A stretch of DNA of 64,000 nt from Dysgonomonas sp. 216 (GCF_010501065.1 NZ_QVMM01000003.1:1-64000); one strand, 5' to 3'. Positions 19,151 to 28,571 are shown, counted from the stretch's first letter. Numbers and translations are program-made. Notes: generated by a model from the letters alone, not told the origin.

Positions 19151-21142
19151 ATGAAAAAATTCGCGATTACTGTATTGACAATTTTGTTTATTATCAATTG
19201 TTATGCCCGTACAGGGAACAACAGTGGATACCCTATTACACCAGTACCATTTACATCGGTAAAAGTGACTGACGATTTTTGGGGTAAACGCTTACAGGCT
19301 AGTCGTGAAGTAACAATTCCTTTGGCTTTCAGTAAGTGCGAAGAAACAGGTCGTTATCTTAATTTTCAGAATGCGGCAAACCCTAGTGCCCATTATAAAG
19401 TAGGAGGCTTGTCTTTTGATGATACGGATGTTTATAAAACTATTGAAGGTGCAAGTTTCTTATTGCAAACCTATCCTGATAAAAATCTCGAAAAATATAT
19501 CGATAGTGTATTGACAATTGTTGCTGCAGCTCAGGAATCTGATGGTTATCTTTATACATCGAGAACAATGAATCCTGAACATCCGCATGAATGGGCAGGA
19601 AAAACTCGCTGGGAAAAAGTTGAAGACCTAAGTCATGAATTCTACAATCTGGGACATCTGATAGAGGGGGCAGTAGCTTATTATCAGGCAACAGGAAAAC
19701 GAAATTTTCTCGATATTGCAATTAAATATGCAGATTGTGTAGAGCGTTCAATTGGATCCAAGCCAGAACAAGTAGAACGTGTACCCGGACATCAAATTGC
19801 AGAAATGGCTTTAGCAAAATTGTATTTGGTTACAGGTAATAAGAAATATCTGGATTTAGCTAAATATTTTCTGGATAAACGAGGTTATACCTCACGTAAA
19901 GATACATATTCGCAGGCACATAAACCAATACTAGAACAAGACGAAGCTGTAGGACATGCTGTTCGGGCAGGTTATATGTATTCGGGTATTGCTGATGTAG
20001 CAGCATTAACCGGCGATACGGCTTATATTAATACTATTGGTCGTATATGGGAGAATGTGGTAGATAAAAAGCTTTATATAACAGGAGGAATTGGTGCACG
20101 TCATCAGGGCGAAGCCTTCGGGAATAACTATGAGTTGCCCAATTTGACGGCATATAATGAAACTTGTGCTGCAATTTCGAATGTATATTGGAATCACAGA
20201 ATGTTCCTTTTGCATGGCGATTCTAAATATTATGATGTTCTTGAAAGAACTTTATATAATGCTGTAATCTCAGGTGTATCAATAGACGGAGGGACTTTCT
20301 TCTATCCCAATCCGTTAGAATCAGATGGGAAATATAAATTCAATCAAGGTTCATGTTCTCGTCAGGCTTGGTTTGGTTGTGCATGTTGCCCTTCAAACCT
20401 TAGTCGATTTATTCCGTCTATCCCCGGCTATGTATATGCAGTTCATGATAAAGATTTATATGTAAATCTTTTTATGAGTAATACATCTGAAATAGAAGTC
20501 GGAGGTAAAAAAGTTAAACTTTCCCAAACGACCTCATATCCATGGGAAGGAAATATAAAACTAGAAGTTTCGCCCAAAAGCAAACAGCTATTTTCATTAA
20601 ATATACGGATTCCCGGATGGGTACAAGGTAGGGTATTGCCAAGTGATTTATACACATATGCAAAAAATAAAGATTTGCCGTATGTTATAAAAGTAAATGG
20701 AATACCTGTTGAAAGCACTTTATATAAAGGATATTGTTGCATTTCGCGTACGTGGAAAAAGGGCGATATTGTTGAAATAGAATTCGAAATGAAGTCACGT
20801 TTGGTTAAACCAAATGAAAAGATTGTGGAAAATCGTGGAAAAGTTGCTGTAGAGCGTGGCCCTATAGTATATTGTGCAGAATGGGCTGACAATGATTTTA
20901 ATATTTTTAGTGCATTGCTTAATGAGCAGTCGGTATTTACAGTTGAGAAATCTTCAGATTTATCTGGCATAAACAAGATTCAAACTGAAGTTCAGGTGTT
21001 AGACTATGATTCGCAAGGAGGTTTACAGATAAAAAAAGAAAAATTATCAATGATTCCTTATTATGCATGGAATCACCGAGGCATAGGAAAAATGATGGTT
21101 TGGTTACCACAAGATGTCTCTGCAGTACGAATAAATGATTAA
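19151..21142 (+). CDS. Exported GH127 beta-L-arabinofuranosidase
   Basis: The 663-residue protein has a signal peptide (MKKFAITVLTILFIINCYA). The body has the (alpha/alpha)6-barrel hallmarks of GH127: YLNFQNAANP, a GGIGARHQGEAFG block, YNETCAAISNVYWNHRMF, and the cysteine-rich GCACCPSNLSRFIPSIPGYV that holds the zinc-bound catalytic cysteine. GH127 removes beta-L-arabinofuranose from plant glycoproteins and pectic side chains. Position inside the araD-araA-araB run means its product feeds the next enzymes. An in-frame GTG three codons earlier (19142) is a weaker start. Confidence 0.92.
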   Translation: MKKFAITVLTILFIINCYARTGNNSGYPITPVPFTSVKVTDDFWGKRLQASREVTIPLAFSKCEETGRYLNFQNAANPSAHYKVGGLSFDDTDVYKTIEGASFLLQTYPDKNLEKYIDSVLTIVAAAQESDGYLYTSRTMNPEHPHEWAGKTRWEKVEDLSHEFYNLGHLIEGAVAYYQATGKRNFLDIAIKYADCVERSIGSKPEQVERVPGHQIAEMALAKLYLVTGNKKYLDLAKYFLDKRGYTSRKDTYSQAHKPILEQDEAVGHAVRAGYMYSGIADVAALTGDTAYINTIGRIWENVVDKKLYITGGIGARHQGEAFGNNYELPNLTAYNETCAAISNVYWNHRMFLLHGDSKYYDVLERTLYNAVISGVSIDGGTFFYPNPLESDGKYKFNQGSCSRQAWFGCACCPSNLSRFIPSIPGYVYAVHDKDLYVNLFMSNTSEIEVGGKKVKLSQTTSYPWEGNIKLEVSPKSKQLFSLNIRIPGWVQGRVLPSDLYTYAKNKDLPYVIKVNGIPVESTLYKGYCCISRTWKKGDIVEIEFEMKSRLVKPNEKIVENRGKVAVERGPIVYCAEWADNDFNIFSALLNEQSVFTVEKSSDLSGINKIQTEVQVLDYDSQGGLQIKKEKLSMIPYYAWNHRGIGKMMVWLPQDVSAVRIND

Positions 21143-21182
21143 TAAATAATAATTTAATTAAACTCATTAAATATAAATAGTT

Positions 21183-22688
21183 ATGGAATATTTCAAAGAT
21201 TTAGAAGTTTGGTTCGTAACAGGAGCACAACTATTATACGGTGGCGATGCCGTTGTTGCAGTAGATTCACATTCGAATGAAATGGTTAAAGGCTTGAACG
21301 ACTCAGGAAAGCTTCCTATTAAAGTTGTTTATAAAGGTACAGCTAATTCATCGGCTGAGATATCGGCAATTATGCGCGAAGCTAATGGCGATACAAAATG
21401 TGTGGGAATGATTACTTGGATGCATACATTTTCGCCTGCAAAAATGTGGATACATGGTTTAATGGATTATAAAAAGCCATTACTTCACTTTCATACTCAA
21501 TATAATAAAGAAATTCCATGGAGCGAAATCGATATGGATTTCATGAACCTGAATCAATCAGCTCATGGCGACCGTGAATTCGGACATATAACAAGCCGTT
21601 TGCGTAAGCCTCGCAAAGTTGTAGTTGGTTATTGGAAAGATGAAGATACTCAAGGTAAAATAGCATCTTGGATGCGTGTTTGTGCAGGATGGGCAGATTC
21701 ACAAGATATGCTTATTATTCGTTTTGGCGATAATATGAATAATGTTGCTGTAACAGATGGAGATAAGGTAGAAGCTGAAATCCGTTTAGGATATCATGTC
21801 GATAATGCTCCTATTGCAACATTGGTACCTTATGTTAATGCTGTAACAGATGCTGAAATTGATGCTTTGGTTGCCGAATATGAAAAAATATATGATTTTG
21901 CAGACGATTGTAAAAAAGGTGCCGAAAAGCATCAGTTTGTTCGCGACGCCGCAGCTCAGGAGATAGGGCTTCGTCGTTTCCTTCAAGATAAGGGAGCTAA
22001 AGGTTTTACTACCAGCTTTAACGAATTGGAAGGCATGAAACAATTGATGGGATTTGCTTCTCAACGTTTGATGGCTGAAGGTTACGGTTTTGGAGCTGAA
22101 GGAGACTGGAAATCAGCTGCTCTTGTTCGTACAATGTGGGTTATGGGACAAGGTTTACCTGGAGGACAATCGTTCCTTGAAGATTATACATTGAACTTTG
22201 ACGGAGAAAACAGCACTATTCTTCAATCGCATATGTTAGAAATTAATCCTGACATAACAGGATCAAAACCTCGTATCGAAGTACACTTTTTAGGAATTGG
22301 TGATGCAAGCACATGCGCTCGTCTTGTATTCCAAGCACATAAGGGCGAAGGTGTTGCTGCAACAATTGTAGATATGGGTAACCGTTTCCGTATGATTGTG
22401 AATGAAGTTGAAGTAAGAGAGCCTAAACCACTTCCAAAGCTTCCTGTAGCATGTGCATTATGGAAACCTATGCCAAACTTCGAAATCGGAGCAGGAGCAT
22501 GGATTCTTGCCGGAGGAACTCATCACTCAAGTTTCTCTTATTCAGTTACAACAGAAATGCTGGAAGATTATGCCGAAATTGCGGATATCGAAATGTTGAT
22601 TATCGACAAAGACACAACAATTCGTCAATTCCGTCAAGACTTACGTAACAACGAAGTGTACTATATGTTAAATAAAGCTTTAAGATAA
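21183..22688 (+). CDS. araA: L-arabinose isomerase
   Basis: The 501-residue Mn-dependent cytosolic enzyme converts L-arabinose to L-ribulose. Sequence hallmarks are the N-terminal VWFVTGAQLLYG, GMITWMHTFSPAKMWI, YWKDEDTQGKIASWMRVCAGW, the GYGFGAEGDWKSAALVR block with the metal-binding Glu, SHMLEINPDI with the second Glu, and the C-terminal GGTHHSSFSYSV with a metal His. Length matches E. coli AraA (500). It sits 40 bp after GH127 and 86 bp before araB, with a hairpin in the second gap. Confidence 0.98.
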   Translation: MEYFKDLEVWFVTGAQLLYGGDAVVAVDSHSNEMVKGLNDSGKLPIKVVYKGTANSSAEISAIMREANGDTKCVGMITWMHTFSPAKMWIHGLMDYKKPLLHFHTQYNKEIPWSEIDMDFMNLNQSAHGDREFGHITSRLRKPRKVVVGYWKDEDTQGKIASWMRVCAGWADSQDMLIIRFGDNMNNVAVTDGDKVEAEIRLGYHVDNAPIATLVPYVNAVTDAEIDALVAEYEKIYDFADDCKKGAEKHQFVRDAAAQEIGLRRFLQDKGAKGFTTSFNELEGMKQLMGFASQRLMAEGYGFGAEGDWKSAALVRTMWVMGQGLPGGQSFLEDYTLNFDGENSTILQSHMLEINPDITGSKPRIEVHFLGIGDASTCARLVFQAHKGEGVAATIVDMGNRFRMIVNEVEVREPKPLPKLPVACALWKPMPNFEIGAGAWILAGGTHHSSFSYSVTTEMLEDYAEIADIEMLIIDKDTTIRQFRQDLRNNEVYYMLNKALR

Positions 22689-22703
22689 ATAATCTCAAAC
22701 AGG

Positions 22704-22744
22704 AATATCGGGAATATGAGCAGATAAATCATATTCCCAATATT
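22704..22744 (+). terminator. Hairpin between araA and araB, possible attenuator or processing site
   Basis: GGGAATATGA pairs perfectly with TCATATTCCC (22710-22719 with 22729-22738), extended by AATAT/ATATT. A modest T-rich stretch (TTTGTGTTT) follows. It could lower araB relative to araA or protect a processed 3' end. Confidence 0.45.
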
Positions 22745-22774
22745 TGTGTTTAAATTAACGGAAAGTAAATACCA

Positions 22775-24442
22775 ATGAAATATACTATTGGATTGGATTA
22801 CGGTTCAGACTCATGTAGGGCCGTGATAATAGAAGTAGAAACTGGAAAAGAAATTGCTTCTTCAGTAAAGTACTACAAGCGTTGGATGAATGGCAAGTAT
22901 TGTATTCCATTAAAAAATCAATACCGTCAACATCCCCTCGATTATGTAGAAGCTCTTGAAGAATCGGTAAAGGAGGCCTTAAGTAAATCACCTCAAGGTG
23001 TTGCTGAAAATGTTATAGGTATGTCTTTTGATACAACAGGTAGTACTCCTGTTCTAATCAATAAAGACGGATTACCATTGGCTTTAATGCCTGAGTTTGC
23101 CGAAAACCCAAATGCTATGTTCGTTTTGTGGAAAGACCACACTGCTATTGAAGAGGCTGCACGTATTAATAAACTAGCTTCGACATGGGATGTTGATTAT
23201 ACTGCTTACGAAGGAGGTATTTATTCCAGCGAGTGGGTTTGGGCCAAAATGGCACATGTGTTGAAAGAAGACGAATCTATCCGTAAAGATGCATACAGTT
23301 GGGTAGAACATTGCGATTGGATGCCGGCTCTTATTACAGGAGTAACAAAACCTGAGGAAATTGTGCGTAGCCGTTGTGCAGCCGGGCATAAAGCTATGTG
23401 GTTGAAAGAATGGGGTGGATTGCCATCCGAAGAATTCTTGGAAGCAATAGATCCTCTTTTAAAAGGATTCAGAGCAAGATTATTTGAAGAAACTTACACC
23501 AGCGATGTGAAAGTAGGTAATCTTACACCTGAATGGGCTAAACGTTTAGGTTTAACAACCAATGTAGCTGTAGGGGTAGGAGCGTTCGATTGCCATATGG
23601 GTGCTGTTGGTGCCGAAATTGTTCCGAAAGCATTTGTTCGTGTAATCGGCACATCGACTTGTGATATCATGGTTGTTCCTTACAAAGAAATGGAGCATAA
23701 ACTTATACCGGGTATCTGTGGACAAGTAGACGGTTCTGTTATTCCCGGAATGGTAGGTTTGGAAGCCGGACAATCCGGATTCGGAGATATTTATGCTTGG
23801 TTTAAATCGGTTCTAGCTTGGCCAATTCAAAATATTATTGGCGAATCGTTACTACTTGATAGCGAAACCAAAGAAAAATTGATAGAGGAAACTCTTGATA
23901 AAATTATACCTGTTCTTTCGAAAGAAGCGATGGAAATACCAGTCTCCGAAAGTTCTGTTTTGGCTATTGACTGGATGAATGGTCGTCGTACGCCTGATGC
24001 AAACCAGCTAGTGAAAGGAACAATTACCGGATTAAATTTGGGTAGTTCAGCTCCTCTTATATTCAAAGCATTAGTCGAAGCTACAGCATTTGGTTCGAAA
24101 GCTATTGTTGATCGTTTCATAGAAAATGGTATCGAAATAGATACTGTGATAGGTATAGGCGGAATTTCGTTAAAATCGCCGTTTGTAATGCAAACCTTAG
24201 CCGATGTATTGGGTATGCCTATAAAAGTAGCTAAATCGGAACAAGCGTGTGCCTTTGGTGCAGCTATGTTTGCAGCTGTTGCAGCTGGCGTATATCCAAA
24301 TGTTGAAGCAGCCCAAAAAGTGATGGGACAAGGCTTTGCCTTCGAATACACACCAAACAAAGAAAATCATAAAACATATATGGCTTTATATGATAGATAT
24401 GTGACGCTTGGAAAGTTTACTGAAAACAAATTATTTTCTTAA
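22775..24442 (+). CDS. araB: L-ribulokinase (FGGY family)
   Basis: The 555-residue FGGY kinase phosphorylates L-ribulose at O5 with ATP. The N-terminal phosphate loop IGLDYGSDSCRAVIIE and the domain-II signature (GGISLKSPFVMQTLADVLGM) are clear. SFDTTGSTPVLI and GAFDCHMGAVGA are typical of bacterial ribulokinases (AraB of E. coli is 566 residues). It lies between araA and the symporter gene, 11 bp before the latter, so all six genes from araD probably form one transcription unit. Confidence 0.94.
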   Translation: MKYTIGLDYGSDSCRAVIIEVETGKEIASSVKYYKRWMNGKYCIPLKNQYRQHPLDYVEALEESVKEALSKSPQGVAENVIGMSFDTTGSTPVLINKDGLPLALMPEFAENPNAMFVLWKDHTAIEEAARINKLASTWDVDYTAYEGGIYSSEWVWAKMAHVLKEDESIRKDAYSWVEHCDWMPALITGVTKPEEIVRSRCAAGHKAMWLKEWGGLPSEEFLEAIDPLLKGFRARLFEETYTSDVKVGNLTPEWAKRLGLTTNVAVGVGAFDCHMGAVGAEIVPKAFVRVIGTSTCDIMVVPYKEMEHKLIPGICGQVDGSVIPGMVGLEAGQSGFGDIYAWFKSVLAWPIQNIIGESLLLDSETKEKLIEETLDKIIPVLSKEAMEIPVSESSVLAIDWMNGRRTPDANQLVKGTITGLNLGSSAPLIFKALVEATAFGSKAIVDRFIENGIEIDTVIGIGGISLKSPFVMQTLADVLGMPIKVAKSEQACAFGAAMFAAVAAGVYPNVEAAQKVMGQGFAFEYTPNKENHKTYMALYDRYVTLGKFTENKLFS

Positions 24443-24453
24443 ATCTATAAAAA

Positions 24454-26199
24454 ATGAATTGGAATTCACATGAATTTATTTGGCTCGACTGGGTGATTAT
24501 TGCAGTCGGGATATTAGCTGTGACATGGGCTGTTTGGCGTTCGGTACAAAAAGACAAACGTTTACAACAAGGAGCCAGCAGTGAAGATTACCTGTTTGGT
24601 AAAGGTGAACCATGGTATATTATCGGTGCGGCTATCTTTGCTGCAAATATTGGTTCGGAACACCTTGTAGGTCTTGCCGGAACAGGAGCAAAAGCAGGTG
24701 TGGGTATGGCACACTGGGAAATGCAAGGTTGGATGATACTTATTCTAGGATGGTTATTTGTTCCTTTCTACCAGCTTATGAACAATAAGATGGGAAAGAT
24801 CATTACAATGCCCGACTTTCTAAAAACACGTTACACACCAGCTACAGGTTCGTGGCTGTCAATTATCACTCTTATAGCATATGTACTGACAAAAGTGAGC
24901 GTTACGGCGTTTACCGGAGGTATCTTTATGCAGAGTCTTCTTGGTTTGCCATTCTGGTACGGTGCAATAGGTCTGATAGTTTTAACTGGTGTCTTTACCG
25001 TTCTTGGAGGAATGAAAGGTGTGATGACACTGTCGGCTATCCAAACACCTATATTAATCATTGGTTCATTCCTTGTGCTTTTCTTAGGATTGTCGGCACT
25101 TGGAGGCGGCAGTATTGCTGAAGGTTGGACTGCAATGATGGAATATTCTAAAACGCTGAATGTAGGAGAAGATGGTGTTGCATATGGAACAAACCATATG
25201 TTCCATTTTAATACCGGTGACCCATTATACGACGATTATCCTGGCTTTTGGGTATTTATCGGAGCATCAATCATCGGTTTCTGGTATTGGTGTACCGACC
25301 AGCACATTGTTCAACGTGTGCTTGGACAACGTAAAGGAGAATCAAATGAAGTGGTAATGAAACGCGCTCGCAGAGGTACTATTGCTGCCGGTTATTTTAA
25401 ATTACTTCCTGTATTTATGTTCCTTATACCGGGTATGGTAGCTGCAGCATTGGCTGCACGTCCCGATAGTGGTTTTACATTAGATGATCCAGATACTGCC
25501 TTTGGGTCGATGGTGAAATTTGTATTGCCTGCGGGCGTGAAAGGTATTGTTACCATCGGATTTATATCGGCATTGGTTGCTTCTTTAGCGGCATTCTTTA
25601 ATTCTTGTGCTACATTGTTTACAGAAGACTTCTACAAGCCTAAGTTCAAAAACAAAAGTGAAGCTAACTATGTGTTAGTAGGTCGTATTGCAACTGTTGT
25701 TGTTGTTGTACTTGGTATTATCTGGATACCTGTGATGATGAGCCTTGGTAGTTTATACGATTATCTGCAAGGTATTCAATCGCTTCTTGCACCTGCAATG
25801 GTTGCAGTATTTGCGCTTGGTATATTCTCTAAAAAGATTACGCCTAAGGCAGGAGAAGTTGGAATGATAGTGGGCTTTATTCTTGGTATGGTACGTTTGT
25901 TAACTAATATCTTTACAAATACAGGTAAAGATGTTATGACAGGCTGGTATTGGGAGTATACATCATGGTTCTGGCAAACTAACTGGCTTATCTTCGAGAT
26001 ATGGCTACTTGTCTTCATCATGTTATTGATGGTTGTAGTATCATTCTTTACACCAAAACCAACAGCTCAACAAATAGAAGCTATTACTTTCACAAGTGAT
26101 TATAAGAAACAAATTAAGAATAGCTGGAGCAAGTGGGATGTTATAGCATCGCTTGGTGTTGTTGTTCTTTGTGCTTTGTTCTATTGGTATTTTTGGTAA
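24454..26199 (+). CDS. Sodium:solute symporter (SSS/SGLT family), probable L-arabinose importer
   Basis: The 581-residue protein has about 14 hydrophobic spans and a long N-terminal segment naming the family: SEDYLFGKGEPWYIIGAAIF, then AANIGSEHLVGLAGTGA, the sodium-site region of SGLT proteins. It also has GFWYWCTDQHIVQRVLG. Members import sugars, myo-inositol or sialic acid together with sodium. Arabinose as the substrate is inferred from its position as last gene of the ara run, 11 bp after araB. A strong terminator follows. Confidence 0.88.
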   Translation: MNWNSHEFIWLDWVIIAVGILAVTWAVWRSVQKDKRLQQGASSEDYLFGKGEPWYIIGAAIFAANIGSEHLVGLAGTGAKAGVGMAHWEMQGWMILILGWLFVPFYQLMNNKMGKIITMPDFLKTRYTPATGSWLSIITLIAYVLTKVSVTAFTGGIFMQSLLGLPFWYGAIGLIVLTGVFTVLGGMKGVMTLSAIQTPILIIGSFLVLFLGLSALGGGSIAEGWTAMMEYSKTLNVGEDGVAYGTNHMFHFNTGDPLYDDYPGFWVFIGASIIGFWYWCTDQHIVQRVLGQRKGESNEVVMKRARRGTIAAGYFKLLPVFMFLIPGMVAAALAARPDSGFTLDDPDTAFGSMVKFVLPAGVKGIVTIGFISALVASLAAFFNSCATLFTEDFYKPKFKNKSEANYVLVGRIATVVVVVLGIIWIPVMMSLGSLYDYLQGIQSLLAPAMVAVFALGIFSKKITPKAGEVGMIVGFILGMVRLLTNIFTNTGKDVMTGWYWEYTSWFWQTNWLIFEIWLLVFIMLLMVVVSFFTPKPTAQQIEAITFTSDYKKQIKNSWSKWDVIASLGVVVLCALFYWYFW

Positions 26200-26240
26200 T
26201 AGATAATATTCCTTTTTAAAATTGTATTGTTATTAGATTT

Positions 26241-26287
26241 AATACCCGTTATGTACTCATTTAAGAGTTTCATAACGGGTATTTTTC
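26241..26287 (+). terminator. Terminator of the arabinose operon
   Basis: Thirteen-base-pair perfect stem AATACCCGTTATG / CATAACGGGTATT, with an inner ACTC/GAGT pairing and a T-rich tail. Confidence 0.85.
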
Positions 26288-26323
26288 AACAAAGTATTTT
26301 AAGAAAATTCTTTGTAAATATTC

Positions 26324-26629
26324 TTATTGAGCTTTAGCCCTTGCTTTAGCTTCAAATTCAGATAGGTTTTCTGCTAATTTACCAGCAATATCTCCAGCAG
26401 TTTCGTTTACTTTCTTTTTACTTTTTCTTACTTCTTGCCTGACAACAACCCCGGCGCGCATAGATTTACCTTTTACAGTTTTATAGCCTTGCTCTAATTT
26501 TGCTTTCGCTTTCTCTGCTGCATTTTCTAAATCTTCGTAAATCTCGTCCCTAGTTTCTTTGTCTGCTAATTTTATTGCTGCAAATGTACCTAGTGCACCA
26601 ACAGCTAATCCTAATAAAAAACGACTCAT
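26324..26629 (-). CDS. YtxH-like small envelope protein
   Basis: The 101-residue protein has an N-terminal Gly/Ala-rich membrane span (LLGLAVGALGTFAAIKLA) right after MSRF, and a highly charged, Ala/Lys/Glu-rich helical remainder likely to form a coiled coil. This is the YtxH/general-stress-protein layout, and a second, shorter example lies at 57644. Function in these families is poorly known; envelope stress is usual speculation. It is transcribed towards the ara terminator and stands alone. No TAnnTTTG was found in the 155 bp between it and the sigma-factor partner gene. Confidence 0.7.
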   Translation of the reverse strand: MSRFLLGLAVGALGTFAAIKLADKETRDEIYEDLENAAEKAKAKLEQGYKTVKGKSMRAGVVVRQEVRKSKKKVNETAGDIAGKLAENLSEFEAKARAKAQ

Positions 26630-26784
26630 ATCTTTTCTTTTTTAAAGGTTAAACATTCATACTATTACTTATTTAGAACGAAGCAAATCGATTAAATGTT
26701 TTCACTAAAATAGTAAAAAAATATAAGAATACCGTTAATTTAAGAAAATATCAGCATTCTTACATTCAGTTACTCAATATTTTA

Positions 26785-27432
26785 CTAGAGATCATTATTC
26801 CCAGCGTTTTGTATATTTGTTCTGGGAGATACATCTGTTCGTCTTTTTTCTGTAAAATCGGCGGGTAAATAGATATCCATAACCTCATTAGGAGTAAACA
26901 GATCATCTAAATTTGTAATAACAGTATTAACCTTTGCAGATTGGTGCTCTACTTTCTCTTTTTCTGATAATTCATTCTTTATCTGCTCAACATATTCAGC
27001 CGGAATAAAAATGTCTAATTCTTCTTCAGGAGTCAGAATTTCCATGTTTTTAATTTCAGCTGCAAAATTAGTTTGTGGCGAAACTGCCAGTTCCATTTTC
27101 TTTTGTTCTAAATATGTTTGAGGAATATATACATATAAATTATCATCATCAATTGATGTTTTATTAAACGGATTTTCGAAAAAAGTAATATAAGATATCA
27201 ACAACAGTACTGCAGCTGCCGATGCATAAGGAATAAAATATCGTTTCTTCTGACCATAACTACGCATTGCTACTTGTTTTTGCAGTTGAGCAATATTAGT
27301 TAAATGATCACCTTTTATTAAATCATAACCATCAATGGCTTCAGACAAAAAAGGATCGCTCATCGCTTCTATTTCTATGCGACGGGCTTCTTTTCCTTTT
27401 CTTAATCCTTTTATATAATCTAACAAGCTCAT
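26785..27432 (-). CDS. Single-span membrane protein paired with the ECF sigma factor (candidate anti-sigma), with triplicated motif
   Basis: The 215-residue protein has an N-terminal cytoplasmic part (1-66) with SDPFLSEAIDGYD, a motif seen at the start of Bacteroidota membrane proteins that accompany sigma factors, then one span (about 67-84) and an outer part. The outer part carries three related segments: LYVYIPQTYLEQKK (99-112), LDIFIPAEYVEQIK (139-152) and MDIYLPADFTEKRR (185-198), with SPQTN/SPRTN also repeated. Its ATG overlaps the sigma-factor stop (ATGA), so the two are translationally coupled. An anti-sigma role is inferred from this coupling; no known anti-sigma domain is visible. 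Confidence 0.65.
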   Translation of the reverse strand: MSLLDYIKGLRKGKEARRIEIEAMSDPFLSEAIDGYDLIKGDHLTNIAQLQKQVAMRSYGQKKRYFIPYASAAAVLLLISYITFFENPFNKTSIDDDNLYVYIPQTYLEQKKMELAVSPQTNFAAEIKNMEILTPEEELDIFIPAEYVEQIKNELSEKEKVEHQSAKVNTVITNLDDLFTPNEVMDIYLPADFTEKRRTDVSPRTNIQNAGNNDL

Positions 27433-28004
27433 TTTCCTAAGTTATTTTCAATACATATTTTCAGGTTTCTTTTACCGTTCTGTATATAGCTTTTTACCGA
27501 TTTTAAAGAATATCCTGTAAACTCAACTATATCGGCATACGACATGTCTTCAAAAAAGAATTTTTTTACCGATATTTTCTGAGGTTCAGGAAGTTTCTCT
27601 AAACATTTGTTCAACACAATTTCACGCTCTTCGCTTTCCTCGTTTTCATCTAATAGAGTCAAAATAGGATCAGATTCCATAAGTTGAGAATCATAATACA
27701 GCGGTATTTCACGTTTATTTTCTTTAAGAAGATGATAACAATGGTTTTTAACAACACTATATAACCATGTTTTAAATACTTTTATTTCGTAATTAGCTAT
27801 CTTGGATAATAAATTTTCAAATATTTCCATAACCGCATCTTGTGCTTTATCTGTATCCTGCAGATATTTTAAACACAAACCATATACTAAGGGAATATAT
27901 TTATTATACAGTTGCCCAAAATATTCAGACTTACCACTTTTCTTAAAAAGGGCAAGTAGTTCATCATCAGTTAATTCTGTTTTATTTGATTTAAAAAATT
28001 TCAA
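27429..28004 (-). CDS. ECF-type RNA polymerase sigma factor
   Basis: About 191 residues from the chosen start. The sigma region 2 block runs through YFGQLYNKYIPLVYGLCLKY and TDKAQDAVMEIFENLL; the region 4 helix-turn-helix is in LPEPQKISVKKFFFEDMS and ADIVEFTGYSLKSVKSYIQN. No ATG is available. The frame is open from a TTG at 28115, but a TAnnTTTG element lies inside that extension (28089-28096), so translation must begin downstream. TTG at 28004 gives a natural N-terminus (MKFFKSNKTELTDDELL). The start remains uncertain. The stop overlaps the next gene by 4 bp. Target genes are unknown; the divergent 28210 gene is a candidate. Confidence 0.82.
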   Translation of the reverse strand: MKFFKSNKTELTDDELLALFKKSGKSEYFGQLYNKYIPLVYGLCLKYLQDTDKAQDAVMEIFENLLSKIANYEIKVFKTWLYSVVKNHCYHLLKENKREIPLYYDSQLMESDPILTLLDENEESEEREIVLNKCLEKLPEPQKISVKKFFFEDMSYADIVEFTGYSLKSVKSYIQNGKRNLKICIENNLGK

Positions 28005-28088
28005 ACCTTTAATATCTGTTGTTTTGTTATAGTTGTGATATTTGTTATATATAACATATTTAAAAAAGCTCAAAATATAACTAATGTG

Positions 28089-28096
28089 CAAAACTA
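28089..28096 (-). promoter_or_regulatory. Promoter -7 element for the sigma-factor pair
   Basis: Reads TAGTTTTG on the minus strand, an exact TAnnTTTG match. The transcript would start near 28082, which rules out the longer reading frame and supports a start further in. Confidence 0.5.
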
Positions 28097-28209
28097 CATT
28101 GAAATCGGAAAACAAAGTACAAAAAATATAATTAATTTTATGGAATTGATTAAAATATCGAATCTACATAGTAAAAACTGGAGTTTAAATATTTAAAAGA
28201 AGTAATATT

Positions 28210-28551
28210 ATGAAAGGAAAATTGGCATTATTAATGGGCGTTTTCATTGTTATATCTTTTTTCTTGTACCAATATAAGGGAGACAAACGACTTGGTAGTA
28301 AGAATGATAAAACGCTGAATGTAACAGGAATTGTTGTTGACGAAAGTAACGATATGCCTGTATCTAGAGCAACAATTGAAATTCAGGACGAAAAAGTAAA
28401 AGTTTTGACCAACGAGTATGGAGAATTTAAAATACCAGCCCGAAGAGGACAAAAGTTATATGTATCGCACCCGTACTACAAAAGAAGGGTTGTTGAAGTT
28501 ACAGGGATACAATTAGACATAAAACTAATAGAGAAAAAAGAATCAAATTAA
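28210..28551 (+). CDS. Small membrane-anchored protein with carboxypeptidase-regulatory-like domain
   Basis: The 113-residue protein has an N-terminal anchor (ALLMGVFIVISFFLYQY) and then one beta-sandwich domain of the CarboxypepD_reg type: VTGIVVDESNDMPVSRATIE, a TNEYGEFKIPARRGQKLYV core, and VSHPYYKRRVVEV. In Bacteroidota this domain is usually fused to TonB-dependent receptors or to sigma-factor partner proteins; here it stands alone. It is divergent from the sigma-factor pair, so it may belong to the same circuit. A near-consensus TAATTTTA lies upstream. Role unknown. Confidence 0.72.
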   Translation: MKGKLALLMGVFIVISFFLYQYKGDKRLGSKNDKTLNVTGIVVDESNDMPVSRATIEIQDEKVKVLTNEYGEFKIPARRGQKLYVSHPYYKRRVVEVTGIQLDIKLIEKKESN

Positions 28552-28571
28552 TTTTTGTTCTTGCAATATAT

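Noticed and set aside
23827..24360. A 177-codon minus-strand frame inside araB (and a similar one inside GH127 at 20443-20976)
   Set aside because: Antisense shadows of strongly coding plus-strand genes; no homology and low-complexity composition.
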